64,000 nucleotides of DNA. Origin: Centrapalus pauciflorus (Eukaryota > Streptophyta > Magnoliopsida > Asterales > Asteraceae). How positions within the stretch are numbered: position 1 is the stretch's first letter; each line of letters opens with the position of its first letter. Below the pieces are notes generated by a model. The model ran no database searches, was not told where the DNA came from, and saw only the letters and a program-made list of their open reading frames with translations. The position numbers and the translations under genes were made by a program. Below, in pieces: positions 1 through 11,370 of the stretch. The stretch lies in the NCBI GenBank assembly GCA_020465985.1, contig JAANYP010007076.1, positions 1-64,000 of the forward strand. The letters run 5' to 3'.

Positions 1-1
1 C

Positions 2-1258
2 CCTGTTCAGGTGGTTCCTAAAAAGGGAGGCACCACTGTTGTTCGAAACGAGAAAGACGAACTCGTCCCTACTCGCATGGTCACTGGATGGAGGGTATGC
101 ATAGATTATCGGAAACTTAATGATGCTACCCGAAAGGACCACTTTCCTCTTCCCTTCATTGACCAGATGTTAGAGAGACTAGAAGGGAATGAGTTCTACT
201 GCTTCCTTGATGGTTTCTCTGGCTACTTTCAGATTCCTATCGACCCAAAGGATCAGGAGAAGACTACCTTCACCTGTCCTTTCGGGACCTTTGCTTACAG
301 GCGGATGCCTTTTGGTCTCTGCAACGCTCCTGCCACTTTCCAGCGTTGTATGACAGCCATCTTCCATGACATGATCGAGGATTGCATGGAGGTTTTCATG
401 GACGACTTTTCAGTATTCGGCAATTCCTTCGATTCATGTCTCTTGAACCTTGAGCGTATCCTGGCTAGATGCGAGGAGTCTCACCTCGTGTTGAATTGGG
501 AGAAATGCCACTTTATGGTCCGAGAAGGCATAGTTCTCGGCCATAAAATCTCAAGTGTGGGAATGGAGGTCGATAAATCGAAAGTTGACATAATTTCCAA
601 ACTCCCTCCACCCACGAATGTCAAAGCAGTTCGTAGCTTTTTGGGTCATGCCGGGTTCTATAGGCGCTTCATTAAAGATTTTTCAAAGATCGCCCGGCCT
701 CTCACCCAACTTCTCGAGAAGGACGTGCCATTCGTATTCTCATCCGAGTGTATGAAGGCACATGATCTTCTGAAGCATCATCTGACACATGCGCCAATCA
801 TGATACCACCAGATTGGTCCTCGCCATTCGAGCTCATGTGTGATGCTAGCGATTACGCGCTTGGAGCTGTCCTGGGCCAAAGAAAGAATAATCACTTTCA
901 GCCTATCTACTATGCAAGTCGCACTCTGACCGCGGCCCAGGGACATTACACTACCACCGAAAAAGAGCTTCTAGCGGTAGTTTTTGCATTCGACAAGTTT
1001 CGTCAGTACTTGGTGCTTTCAAAGACCATAGTTTACACTGACCATTCTGCCCTCAAATATCTGTTCGCTAAGCAAGATGCAAAACCGAGACTGATTCGTT
1101 GGATCCTACTCTTACAGGAATTCGACATTGAGATCCGGGACAAAAAGGGGGCAGAAAACCTAGCTGCTGATCATCTCTCTCGACTCGAGAACCCAAATCT
1201 CGAGGAGCTTAAGGAGTCCACCATTCAGGACACATTCCTGATGAGTTCTTACAGATGA
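2..1258 (+). CDS. pol: Athila-like pol: reverse transcriptase and RNase H (5' truncated by window edge)
   Basis: This is the middle of a gypsy polyprotein that copies element RNA into DNA and degrades the RNA strand. The frame is open to the window edge, so no start is assigned. RT begins with 'VPKKGG' and 'GWRVCIDYRKLNDATRKDHFPLPF', continues through 'DGFSGYFQIPI' and carries the catalytic FMDD (an F variant of YxDD) near residues 128-131. RNase H follows with 'CDASDYALGAVL', 'TEKELLAVVFAFDKFRQYL' and 'YTDHSAL', then the 'DHLSRLEN' linker. The frame ends at TGA 1256-1258, while the family continues straight into integrase; the integrase frame starts 4 bp earlier in another phase. A single missing base in the C-run near 1237-1242 explains this, so the copy is probably not autonomous. 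Confidence 0.88.
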   Translation, partial: PVQVVPKKGGTTVVRNEKDELVPTRMVTGWRVCIDYRKLNDATRKDHFPLPFIDQMLERLEGNEFYCFLDGFSGYFQIPIDPKDQEKTTFTCPFGTFAYRRMPFGLCNAPATFQRCMTAIFHDMIEDCMEVFMDDFSVFGNSFDSCLLNLERILARCEESHLVLNWEKCHFMVREGIVLGHKISSVGMEVDKSKVDIISKLPPPTNVKAVRSFLGHAGFYRRFIKDFSKIARPLTQLLEKDVPFVFSSECMKAHDLLKHHLTHAPIMIPPDWSSPFELMCDASDYALGAVLGQRKNNHFQPIYYASRTLTAAQGHYTTTEKELLAVVFAFDKFRQYLVLSKTIVYTDHSALKYLFAKQDAKPRLIRWILLLQEFDIEIRDKKGAENLAADHLSRLENPNLEELKESTIQDTFLMSSYR

Positions 1259-2655
1259 TCGAGTCCCGTGAGGACGATGACCCATGGTTTGCTAGCATAG
1301 CAAACTACCTTGCAGCAGGTATCATAGAAAAAGGTCTGACATACCAGCAAAAGCGAAAGCTTTTGAGTGATTCTAAGTTCTATCATTGGTATCCACCCTA
1401 TCTCTTCCGTTTAGGTGCCGACTATGTGATGCGCCGCTGCGTGTCTGGTACTGATGCCAGACAAATCTTGAATGAATGTCACCAAGGACCAACCAGAGGA
1501 CACTTTGGGCCAAACTACACTGCGAAAAAGATCTTAGATTGTGGTTTCTATTGGCCCACTCTCTTCAAAGATGCTCATTCCATGGTCAAGACCTGTGATG
1601 CTTGTCAGCGTGCAGGCAATATCTCGAAAAGGGATGAGATGCCCCAACAAGGAATTCAAATTTGCGAGATCTTTGATGTATGGGGCATCGACTTCATGGG
1701 TCCTTTCCCGAAATCCCGTAACAACAAATACATACTCGTGGCTGTAGATTATCTTTCGAAATGGGCTGAGGCAAAAGCCCTCCCAACCAATGATGCCCGA
1801 GTAGTCGTGAATTTCCTTAAAAGCCTATTCTCTCGATTCGGTTGTCCTAAGGCGCTGATTAGTGATCGCGGATCACATTTCTGTAATCAGCAGTTGGAGA
1901 AAGTCCTGAAACGTTATGGAGTGAATCACAGATTCTCGACGCGATATCACCCGCAAACGAGTGGACAAGTCGAGAACACGAATAGAGGACTTAAACGTAT
2001 TCTCGAGCGCACTATTAGCTTCAACCCCAAATTGTGGTCCGACAAGCTTGAAGATGCGGTGTGGGCATTCCGTACTGCCTACAAAACTCCTACCGGCACG
2101 ACACCGTTTCGAATGGTTTATGGCAAAGCATGCCATCTCCCTCTTGAAATCGAGCACAAGGCATTCTGGGCCCTGAAAAATGCAAATCTCGATTATCATG
2201 AGGCAGGAAAACACCGGTTTCTCCAGTTGAACGAGTTAGACGAGTTGAGGCTCCAAGCCTATGATAACTCACGATTATATAAGGAAAGATCAAAGGTGTT
2301 GCATGACAGTCGTCTGAAGACTGTCAAGGAGTTCAGACTAGGGGACAAAGTTCTATTATTCAAATCCCGTCTGAAACTCACTCCAGGTAAGCTGAAATCG
2401 CGCTGGACTGGTCCTTATACAGTCATTAAAGCTTCCCAGTATGGTTTCGTTGATCTCCAGTCTGACAGTGGCTCTTTTCGCGTTAATGGTCATCGTTTGA
2501 AGTTATACAATGAGGCAGAAGGACCCGAACAAGAGGAGGTCATGGACACCTTCCCCAAATATAATTTTAGGGGCGAGTCGAGCTCAAGACTCGGAAATAA
2601 ACAAGGCGCTCTCGGGAGGCAGCCCGAATCTCTGTTTCTTCAAGTTTTATTTTAG
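1255..2655 (+). CDS. pol: Athila-like pol: integrase (frameshifted from RT)
   Basis: Integrase inserts the cDNA into the host genome. The N-terminal HHCC zinc-binding domain is visible as 'HQGPTRGHFGPNYTAKKIL', then 'CDACQRA'. The catalytic core shows D in 'WGIDFMGPFPKS', D in 'LISDRGSHF' and E in 'TSGQVENTNRGLKRIL', so the D,D,E triad is present. The C-terminal part carries 'LKSRWTGPYTVIKA' and 'FRVNGHRLKLY', as in Athila integrases, and no chromodomain. The apparent ATG at 1255 is not a natural start; this is the downstream part of the polyprotein displaced by a frameshift. The frame ends at 2655. Confidence 0.87.
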   Translation: MIESREDDDPWFASIANYLAAGIIEKGLTYQQKRKLLSDSKFYHWYPPYLFRLGADYVMRRCVSGTDARQILNECHQGPTRGHFGPNYTAKKILDCGFYWPTLFKDAHSMVKTCDACQRAGNISKRDEMPQQGIQICEIFDVWGIDFMGPFPKSRNNKYILVAVDYLSKWAEAKALPTNDARVVVNFLKSLFSRFGCPKALISDRGSHFCNQQLEKVLKRYGVNHRFSTRYHPQTSGQVENTNRGLKRILERTISFNPKLWSDKLEDAVWAFRTAYKTPTGTTPFRMVYGKACHLPLEIEHKAFWALKNANLDYHEAGKHRFLQLNELDELRLQAYDNSRLYKERSKVLHDSRLKTVKEFRLGDKVLLFKSRLKLTPGKLKSRWTGPYTVIKASQYGFVDLQSDSGSFRVNGHRLKLYNEAEGPEQEEVMDTFPKYNFRGESSSRLGNKQGALGRQPESLFLQVLF

Positions 2656-3794
2656 TTTTTTTTGTCTTGCATTATCTTACCTATTTTTTTATTTTATTCG
2701 TGTGTTTAGTCTAATGTGTGTTGCTTCTGTTTTTACAGGTTTTATGGTTTTCTTTGTCATGTGTGCTTTTTCAGTTATTGATGCTTGTTGCCTTGATTTG
2801 ACATCTGCCGCCACTGTCTCACGTTATTGCTGCTAACCCCAAGGGCGTATTGTTCCTTTACTCTCCCTATTCTTTCCATATATCTGTTCATTATCTGTGA
2901 TTGCATTGGGGACAATGCAAAATTTTAAGTTTGGGAAGGGGGTTAAATACTTTAACCATTGTTTGTCCTGTTAGTATATCATCTGTATGCACTTAAATTT
3001 CTTTTATGTTAGCAAGTTCATACACTTCATTTGCATAGTGATGCTTAAATAAGTGAGAGTTTGTTTATGAAAAGAATTTGTCTTTAACATCATCGTTTAG
3101 CTTAGCTTTCATGTTGCAGTGTTTGTGGCTTTTTGCTGATTTTTAACTATTTTCTTGATCACTGTAAGCTCTAATGGCCTGGAAATTGCAAAAAAGTCTT
3201 GCATGTTATGTTAATCCCTGAGGTTATTGTCAGCGAGTCGGTGTCCTGAGATACCATCTTAAATTACAAACAGCTGAATTCTGACAAAAGAGGTTGAGAT
3301 TGATTTTCAAAAAAAAAAAAATTGATTAAGTAACTAAATGTGGCCTTTGGTTCTCGAACGAGTAGACTTCGAGGGGTGTTCTACACCTGATCACCTAAAA
3401 TCGTCTGGTTTGGGATCGGTCAAGTAGAAAGTTCGTTACATGGGATCCATCGAAAGTCATAGGTTTCTTGAATCAAAAAAAAAAAAAGAAGAGAAATCAT
3501 CAATAAGCCTTGAGTCAGAAAAGTTTGAAGGGAAAAGTTTAATAAAGCATGCAAGGATGAGTGATTTGTAGGTCAGTTGAGTTTAGTCAAGTGATTTTTG
3601 AATTCTGTTGGAGTCAGTGAAAAGTTAGAGCGGATTGTTACACAAACACGTGCATGAATCTAAGTTATCTTGTGTTTGTTGAAGTAGAGTTATTTTTGCA
3701 GGCGTCTCTTATAACTGTTTGAGCTTCGTATGTGTCTGACTTGTGTATGCTTGTTTAATGTGTTTCTCTTGAGATGATTTGCTTGAGGACAAGC
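2656..3794 (+). other. Athila internal 3' noncoding region
   Basis: No convincing coding sequence is present here, where some Athila copies carry an env-like frame. A purine-rich motif at about 2922-2943 (AAGTTTGGGAAGGGGG) resembles the duplicated, internal polypurine tract seen in this lineage. Short A-runs occur near 3310 and 3475. The region ends at the functional-looking polypurine tract. Confidence 0.6.
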
Positions 3795-3817
3795 AAAGTT
3801 TAAGTGTGGGAAGTTTT
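3795..3817 (+). promoter_or_regulatory. Polypurine tract of the Athila-like element
   Basis: The purine-rich GTTTAAGTGTGGGAAGTTT directly precedes the TGATATTG that opens the 3' LTR. This is the position and form of the plus-strand primer in Athila elements. Confidence 0.7.
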
Positions 3818-5120
3818 TGATATTGTCTTATTTATTCATATATTTATTCAACAATATCATTCTTTTTATACGCTTAAATATATAAGTTTTGATGCTAAAA
3901 GTTCATTTACTTGTCTTTTTTTATTTGCAGGTTTAATTGGGTACAAGACAATAAAATAATATGATTATGTGGGCTTAAAGTGATAAATATGAGAGCATGC
4001 AAGCTTGGTCCAAAGAAAGTCCAAGATTTGAGCCTCTCCAAGTCCAATACCCAACAAGCCCAAAACCCATATTATAATTTAGGGTTTTGTTCTGAATTTT
4101 TTTTTTTTTTAAAAGAGGAGCCGGAGAAGGAATTAAAAAGAAAGAAGACGTCACTGATTTTTTTGGGGAGAACTCTTTTGGTTTTGGTGGTTGGCGGCTC
4201 AGAGAAAGTAGCAAAAATATATTCAAGATTTAGTTTATTTTTTTTGTTTTCTGCTTGGTGGGCGGCGCAAGAAAGGCAGCAAAACACATTCAAGACTTTA
4301 ATTTTTTTTTTTTGTTTTCTGTTTCTTCTGTGGGGGTGACGCAAACAAGGAGGAGAACACAAAATACTTGTGTTTACTTTTCTATTGAATTCTCTTGGTG
4401 GTATTTGGTGGCGGTAAGTATACAAACAAAACATCAATAGTTCAATATTAGCAATTATGTTTTTTGTTTCTTTTCTAGCAATTATGTTTAATTTTCTTAT
4501 TAATTTATTATTGTTAGTTATTAATTTAATTATGAGCTAAGTTTATTGTATTTATCATTGATGAACGAACCCTAGATTTAGGTTTAGTTTTTATTATTGA
4601 TTGAGTTTTGTTTATGCCTAGTCGTGAACCTTGAATTATTTATCTTAATAATTATTGAGTAGTTTACTATTACATTGTGTCATGTTCTGAAATTATGACT
4701 TGCACGTGTAATTAGGTTTATCTTATCGTTTGCTTGTTCTGAAATTATGACGGTTGCATGCGGTTAGGGTAATCAATTATTCTGAAATTATGATAGTTGA
4801 AACTGCTTCTCTAATAACCCAGATAAAAGTTTGAGTTCAATTCACCAATAACGAAAGTTAACGTGTTCTGAATAGATTATGTTATAATCGGATTAGTAGG
4901 GTTGATGGTCTATGTTAGCTTGAAATTTCTTAAAAACTCTATCAATCAATTGCACTTTTAAACGAACCAAATCTAGGGGGAGTGATTCAATGATAAATAC
5001 ATTTTAGTTATTTGATTCTATTCTCTTAGTTAGTTATTTCATAGTCGTTTTAAATTTTCGTTAGTTACTATTAATTGTCATTTTAGTTTGAGTAATTTTG
5101 TTTACTTTGCCGTGTCAACA
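3818..5120 (+). repeat. Athila-like 3' LTR, left part
   Basis: The LTR starts TGATATTG at 3818 and is cut at 5120 by the nested Tekay element; the other 233 bp are at 15001-15233. Total reconstructed length is about 1,536 bp, in the Athila range. It holds T-rich stretches around 4100-4320 and no reading frame that I would call a gene. Confidence 0.75.
5116..5120. repeat. Target site duplication (left) of the Tekay element
   Basis: CAACA lies directly before the LTR terminus TGTAAC and is repeated at 14996-15000 after the other LTR. Confidence 0.9.
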
Positions 5121-7459
5121 TGTAACATCCAAGCTACCACAAACAGTACACGTCATAAAAGTACATTTCATTAAGTAATAAATATTACTATTGTCTGATA
5201 CCAGAGGTCCATCTACCTGAATACTTTAATTACAAAAATATATTAAAGATTAAATGGTGGTCTAAACTAGCTTCTAGAATCTTCAATCAGAGTGCGGAAA
5301 ATTGAACAAGCTACCCGAGACCGCAATTATCTTTACAAAATAGGCATCAACAAATATTCCAAAAGTCAGCAATCATCCAGTATCAATGTTCACTTAGCTT
5401 GGGACGAACTACCTGCTATAGCTTTGGCCTTATCGGTTTTTCCTGTAAAGATAGATGTCATGACAGAGTAAGCTACATGCTTAGTGAGTTAACAGAGTAC
5501 CATTAGTTACCACACATATATAACATACTATCAGTTCATGCCGGTAAGTCAACACGTCAGAGACGGCAAATATTTGGGAGTCAACCCAAATCTGTATTCC
5601 CATGTGTAAGGCCGAAGCCCTACGGGAAGTGTATGGAAACGAGTCAGATAGGAAAGGAATCTGCAGAATTCCTTCCTGTGAATGGAGATCTCACATTCGG
5701 TCCTGTCGGATAATGCAGTATGCAGCGGCAAATATATGAACAGTCAAGTAAGCAGTAAGCATGATAAGTGTTTACATAAAATGTAAAAATGAACATGCAA
5801 TCAAGGCAATTCAAGTGTCAAGCTTCAGAAATGTCAAAATACGTTTCTATGATACAATATAGTATTAAAGAAACATGCAGCATCAACCGGAAGTTTCCAT
5901 ACAGTCAATGACATTCACCAATAAGTATCGAAACATATGCAAGTAATCAATGAAATCTGTCACTCACAGTAGTCCGTAGTCAGATAATGCTTAACGAATT
6001 AAGCTGTTCAGTTTACTCTGTCAAATCGGCGGTTTCCTGCAGTTCAGTTTCAAGTCTGGCATATTAATGTCAAGTCTGTGTCATAATCTATATAACCCTA
6101 GCTATATATTCAAGTTATTGTCAATTCTGGCTGTCGAGTCTGAGGTAGTTCCTATCGTCCCAAAGTGAGTCTATTCTAAACAGATTAATACGATCCCTAA
6201 TTACACATATATGTGGCCTTGAAACGAGGCCAATCATATTACTAGCTAGGTGAATCATGACATACGATTTCTAAGAGTTCATTCAGTGTCTGTTAATTTA
6301 TTTGTGCATAAAAATAGTTTATGCATCTTGAAACTTATGATTTTTATCATAATTAAACGATACTTTCAATTTCATTAGGTTGTTTAATAACTTATTCTGA
6401 TTTAGGAATTTAACTTTGGCTAGGAACAAAATCAGATTCGAATTAAGGGAGCTAGATTCGAACAATACACAATTCGAATCTATAGATTCGAAACACACAC
6501 ATAGAATCGAAGGCATACATAGATTCGAAATACATGCATAGACTCGAAGGCTCACATAGATTCGAAGCACACATGTACATTCGAAGCATCATCTCGAGTC
6601 TAGGGGGGTTAGGTTCGAAATCATCATTTTCGAATCTAAATATGACTTCTTCGAGTCTGTTCTACATATTCATCGATTTTTCAGGTTTTTTACATCTAAA
6701 CTTGAACATAATGAGGGAAAAATAGTTACTAACCTTCGTCCAAGCTATAACCTTCGACTATTGATGATTTCCAAGCAAAAACAAGTCCTAAACGAGAGCA
6801 AATCAGCTTCGAATGAAGGGAATATGAGCAAACTCGAATTTGCTCTTCAAAACCGAACTAAAAGTCAGAAAAAGGGGCGATTTTACCTTAAATCCGGACG
6901 AAATCAAACATGCAATGGTAGATTCGTGTAGAGCTCGACGATATCTAACCGATGGCGTATAAATCACGAGAATCCGACGGTTCGTTTAGGAGAAATGCTA
7001 GAGAGAAGGTGAAGTCTTAGAGAGAGAAGGAGAGAGTTCAAGCTTCCAAACTCAAGAAATGAGGAGGAGTGCTCTATTTATAGGAAAATAGGGAAAATCA
7101 GATTTTCTACTGAATTTCCGGAATCGACCAACTTTTATTCCCATCAATCTGATTTGCATTTCAGATGTAAATAATAGCAAAGGAGTTCTAGATTTGCTAT
7201 AATTGTCTTTTAGTCATATTTTTATTCATTTTAGTCCGTTTCGTCATTTTCAGTCTTTAATTTGTCATTTAGCTGAATTTTAATTATTAACTTAATTTCA
7301 GCTAATTTTGGGCAACTTTTCATAATTAATTATAACTTAATATAATTAACTATTACAGATTCATATTTTCAGTTATTTACTAATATTTGGATTAAAAAAT
7401 GCTTTATTATCCAAAGTCTGCTGCTGTAATTTATATTTAATAAATTACGGGCTGTTACA
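5121..7459 (-). repeat. Tekay 3' LTR
   Basis: This 2,339-bp copy matches 12656-14995 with about 1% differences. Around 6430-6640 it carries a cluster of TTCGAA/ATTCGAA motifs spaced 15-30 bp apart. A TATA-like CCTATAAATAG lies on the - strand near 7074-7084. Small open frames inside it occur in both copies but have no recognisable protein character. Confidence 0.92.
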
Positions 7460-7472
7460 ATCTTTCCCCGTT
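7460..7472 (-). promoter_or_regulatory. Polypurine tract of the Tekay element
   Basis: On the - strand AACGGGGAAAGAT immediately precedes TGTAACAGCC, the start of the 3' LTR. Position and base content fit the plus-strand primer. Confidence 0.75.
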
Positions 7473-7497
7473 AAATTGATTCCGTCCTCGGAATCGA

Positions 7498-10400
7498 CTA
7501 TGACAGGAATAACTTCGGATACTTCTGCCTAATCTCGTCTTCTCGTTCCCAAGTTTGCGCAGATCCCTTATGATATTTCCATTGAACTAACACCATTGGG
7601 ATTTCCTTGTTGCGCAAATTCGAAACTTTATGGTCGATTACACGCTCGGGCTCTTCTTCGAATCGCAACTGCTCGTCAATTTGCACTTCTTTCCAAGGAA
7701 TCGCAGCTTCAGCATCAACTAAACACTTTCGCAGATTACTCACGTGAAATACATCATGAATCCCAGACATTTCGGCAGGCAACTTCAATCTGTAGGCTTG
7801 CAGCCCCACACGCTCGAGAATTTCGAAAGGACCAACAAATCGAGGACTTAACTTCCCCCGTTTGCCGAACCTTACTATCCCTTTTCTTGGCGAAACCTTC
7901 AGCAACACTTTATCTCCAACTTCAAACGCAATTGGCTTACGTCTTCTATCGTGATACTTCTTTTGTCTATCCTGAGAGGTCTGAATCCGCTGTCGAATCA
8001 ACTGTAGTTGGTCATGGGCTTCTTGTAAAATCGCTGGTCCAGAGATCGGGCGTTCACCTGTTTCCCTCCAACAGGTTGGAGTTCGGCATCGACGTCCATA
8101 CAAAAGCTGATAGGGAGGCATACCAATAGTCGAATGATAACTATTGTTATAAGCAAACTCCACAAACGGCAGGTAAGTATCCCAACTTCCACCGAGATCA
8201 ATCACACAGGCACGTAACATATCTTCCAAGGTCAAAATCGTTCTCTCACTTTGCCCGTCCGTTTCAGGATGATAAGCGGTGCTCATCTTAAGTTCGGTAC
8301 CTAGTCCATTCTGAAAAGCCTTCCAAAAACGAGAAGTAAATCTTCTGTCACGGTCAGATACTATAGACAATGGCACACCATGTCTAGTCACGATTTCCTT
8401 CATGTACAATTCAGCTAACTTTTCGAGGCGTTCATCTTCACGTATAGGTAGAAAATGGGCTGACTTAGTGAGTCGATCCACTATTACCCATATAGAGTCA
8501 TGATTTCGTTTAGTCTTGGGCAGCTTCGTCACAAAGTCCATGGTTATGTGGTCCCACTTCCATTCCGGGATTGGCAATGGTTGTAGTTCCCCATACGGCT
8601 TCTGATGTTCCGATTTGACTTGTAAACAAGTCATGCAATTTTCTACATATCGTCCTACGTCTTTCTTCATTCCAGGCCACCAATATTCCGTCCTCAAGTC
8701 TTGATACATTTTAGTAGATCCAGGATGTATCGAAAATTTTGACATATGAGCCTCCGAGAGAATTTGATTACGAATACCTCCTAGTCTGGGAACCCATATT
8801 CTATCCATGAACCGTCTAAGACCACGATTATCAAGGGTCAGCTGGTTCACATATGTAACCATACGTTCAGATTTCAAGTTCTCATCCCGAATGGCTTCGG
8901 TTTGAGCGGCAATAATCGACTCAGGCAAGGCAGACTCCAAAACAACTGAAGTCAAAGCATAACATCGGGTATAATGGTCTTGTCCGGTTTTGCGGCTTAG
9001 GGCATCTGCTACAATGTTTGCTTTACCTGGATGGTAAAGGATCTCACAGTCATAGTCTTTAATCAATTCCATAGATCGCCTTTGACGCATATTCAGCTCT
9101 TTTTGGTCAAATATATACTTCAGACTTTTGTGATCTGTATATAACTTGCATCTAGTCCCATACAGATAATGCCGCCAAATCTTCAATGCAAAGGTCACGG
9201 CTGCAAGTTCTAAATCATGCGTCGGATAATTCTTCTCATGCGCCTTTAGCTGCCTTGATGCGTAGGCAATTACTTTATCCCTTTGCATCAACACACAGCC
9301 TAATCCCATCTTAGAAGCATCACTATAGACTACAAAATCATCATTACCCTCAGGTAAGGCCAGAATCGGTGCTTCTATTAGCTTACGTTTCAGAGTCTGA
9401 AAGGCTCGATCTTGAGATTCATTCCATTCAAACTTAACTTCTTTCTTCGTCAGACTGGTTAAAGGCACCGCAATCTCGGAGAAATCACGGATAAATCTTC
9501 GGTAATAGCCCGCTAAACCCAAGAAACTTTGAACTTCAGATACGTTTTTCGGTGCTTCCCACTTCTGAACCGCATCTACCTTCGATGGATCCACGGCTAT
9601 TCCCTCACCCGAGACAATATGTCCTAAAAATTGCACCTGGCGTAACCAGAATTCACATTTGGAGAATTTTGCATAGAGTCGCTCCTTTCGTAACAATTCT
9701 AGCAATTCTCGCAAATGCATCGCATGATCAGATGCAGACTTAGAGTAAATCAAGATGTCATCAATGAAGACTATCACTGATTTATCCGGCATTGGTCTAC
9801 ATACCCTATTCATGAGGTCCATAAATGTTGTCGGGGCATTTGTGAGACCGAACGGCATTACTAGGAATTCAAAATGGCCATATCGAGTACGAAATGCAGT
9901 CTTCGGTACGTCAGACTCAAATACCTTGAGTTGATGATATCCAGATCGAAGATCAATCTTCGAGAAGTAGCTAGCCCCTTGCAGTTGATCAAACAAGTCA
10001 TCAATTCTAGGCAGAGGGTATCGGTTCTTAATAGTTACTTTATTTAGCTCCCTATAATCGATACACATGCGAAAGGTTCCATCCTTCTTCTTAACAAAAA
10101 GAACCGGAGCACCCCAAGGAGAAGTACTCGGACGAATAAACCCTTTTTCCAATAATTCCTGCAACTGACTCATCATTTCCTTCATGTCATTCGGAGCAAG
10201 ACGGTAAGGAGCTTTTGCGATAGGAGCAGCACCCGGTACAAGGTCAATGTGAAATTCAATTTGACGATCTGGTGGCAATCCAGAGATGTCATCCGGGAAT
10301 ACATCAGGGAATTCTTGAACTACGGGTACTTCAGACAAGGTCTTTTTAACTTCCTTAGCATCTATGGCATATGCTAAATAGGCGGAACGACCTTTGGTTA

Positions 10401-11370
10401 GGCATTTTCGGGCTTTCATTACAGAAATGAGACCTAAATCCCGAGTCTTTCTATCACCATAAACATAACGTTCACTTCCTTCGGGGTTTCTAATTCTAAT
10501 TATCCTTTTTGCACAAAGGATTTCAGCATTGTTCGTCATGAGCCAGTCCATTCCTATAATAACATCGAATTCTCTAATCCACATCGGTATCAGGTCAACG
10601 TCCGAGGAGAGATCATCAATCACTAGCTTACAGGAACGAAAGACTCTATTCACAGTCACAAAATTCGAGCTAGCAGTTTCTATGTCTAAGGGTGCAGGTA
10701 ACATTACAGGGGCAAAATCAAACTGTTTAGCAAACTTTTCAGACACATATGACAGATTAGAACCAGAGTCGAATAGGATTAAAGCAGGCATAGAGTTAAC
10801 AAGAAATGTACCCATGACGACATCAGCAGTCTCTTTTGCCTCTTCGGCTATCATCTGGAAAGATCTTGGCTGATTCCTCGGGGCAGAAGAACCTTTGACT
10901 GATTGCTGAGGTGAAGATGCAGGCGGAGGAACAAATCGAGGTCGGGTACAGTCTTTAGCATGGTGCCCCAACGTGATGCAGTTACGACAAGCCTCACTGC
11001 GCTTGGGACATTCTGACCTATCGTGACCGTTCTGTCTGCAGCAGTAACACTTAACGAACGCAGGATCGCATTTCCCTTCATGAATTTGCTTGCAGCGAGG
11101 ACAAGCAGGCTTTGGTGCCGAGGTCACAGCATATGACTTAGCTTTCTTGGAAGACTGCTTATCTCCCTTCTTCGAACTTTCATTCTTCTTTTCAGCTCTC
11201 TCAGATTTTTCCTTCTTATTAGATTTAGCAATAAAAGGACATGCTCGCTCAGGATAGATTTCAAGCTCACCTACCCTAGCAATTTCAACTGCCTCAATAT
11301 AACTTCTCGGTCTGCCAGATTTCACAAACTTTCGAATTTCTCTATCCAAACCATCCACAAAAAGATCCCT
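7498..11370 (-). CDS. pol: Tekay gag C-terminus and pol: zinc knuckles, protease, RT, RNase H, integrase, chromodomain
   Basis: The long open frame encodes most of the chromovirus polyprotein. Counting from the Met at 11358, two CCHC zinc knuckles are seen (C104-C107-H112-C117 and C124-C127-H132-C137). The aspartic protease DSG is near 197-199. RT runs from about 390 with 'MCIDYRELNK', 'FSKIDLRSGYHQ' and catalytic FIDD near 531. RNase H has 'VYSDASKMGLGCVL' and 'YTDHKSLKY'. Integrase has an HHCC finger ('HMSKFSIHPG...CMTC') and the D,D,E core in 'ITMDFVTKLP', 'IVSDRDRRF' and 'TDGQSERT'. The last 50 residues form a chromodomain ('VLVQWKYHKGSAQTWERED'), thought to guide insertion to marked chromatin. 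The frame is intact to its stop at 7498. It is in phase with the gag fragments upstream, from which only a TGA at 11371-11373 separates it. Confidence 0.93.
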   Translation of the reverse strand, partial: RDLFVDGLDREIRKFVKSGRPRSYIEAVEIARVGELEIYPERACPFIAKSNKKEKSERAEKKNESSKKGDKQSSKKAKSYAVTSAPKPACPRCKQIHEGKCDPAFVKCYCCRQNGHDRSECPKRSEACRNCITLGHHAKDCTRPRFVPPPASSPQQSVKGSSAPRNQPRSFQMIAEEAKETADVVMGTFLVNSMPALILFDSGSNLSYVSEKFAKQFDFAPVMLPAPLDIETASSNFVTVNRVFRSCKLVIDDLSSDVDLIPMWIREFDVIIGMDWLMTNNAEILCAKRIIRIRNPEGSERYVYGDRKTRDLGLISVMKARKCLTKGRSAYLAYAIDAKEVKKTLSEVPVVQEFPDVFPDDISGLPPDRQIEFHIDLVPGAAPIAKAPYRLAPNDMKEMMSQLQELLEKGFIRPSTSPWGAPVLFVKKKDGTFRMCIDYRELNKVTIKNRYPLPRIDDLFDQLQGASYFSKIDLRSGYHQLKVFESDVPKTAFRTRYGHFEFLVMPFGLTNAPTTFMDLMNRVCRPMPDKSVIVFIDDILIYSKSASDHAMHLRELLELLRKERLYAKFSKCEFWLRQVQFLGHIVSGEGIAVDPSKVDAVQKWEAPKNVSEVQSFLGLAGYYRRFIRDFSEIAVPLTSLTKKEVKFEWNESQDRAFQTLKRKLIEAPILALPEGNDDFVVYSDASKMGLGCVLMQRDKVIAYASRQLKAHEKNYPTHDLELAAVTFALKIWRHYLYGTRCKLYTDHKSLKYIFDQKELNMRQRRSMELIKDYDCEILYHPGKANIVADALSRKTGQDHYTRCYALTSVVLESALPESIIAAQTEAIRDENLKSERMVTYVNQLTLDNRGLRRFMDRIWVPRLGGIRNQILSEAHMSKFSIHPGSTKMYQDLRTEYWWPGMKKDVGRYVENCMTCLQVKSEHQKPYGELQPLPIPEWKWDHITMDFVTKLPKTKRNHDSIWVIVDRLTKSAHFLPIREDERLEKLAELYMKEIVTRHGVPLSIVSDRDRRFTSRFWKAFQNGLGTELKMSTAYHPETDGQSERTILTLEDMLRACVIDLGGSWDTYLPFVEFAYNNSYHSTIGMPPYQLLYGRRCRTPTCWRETGERPISGPAILQEAHDQLQLIRQRIQTSQDRQKKYHDRRRKPIAFEVGDKVLLKVSPRKGIVRFGKRGKLSPRFVGPFEILERVGLQAYRLKLPAEMSGIHDVFHVSNLRKCLVDAEAAIPWKEVQIDEQLRFEEEPERVIDHKVSNLRNKEIPMVLVQWKYHKGSAQTWEREDEIRQKYPKLFLS

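Noticed and set aside
7596..8129. 177-residue frame on the + strand
   Set aside because: Antisense to the integrase C-terminus and chromodomain region of the Tekay polyprotein.
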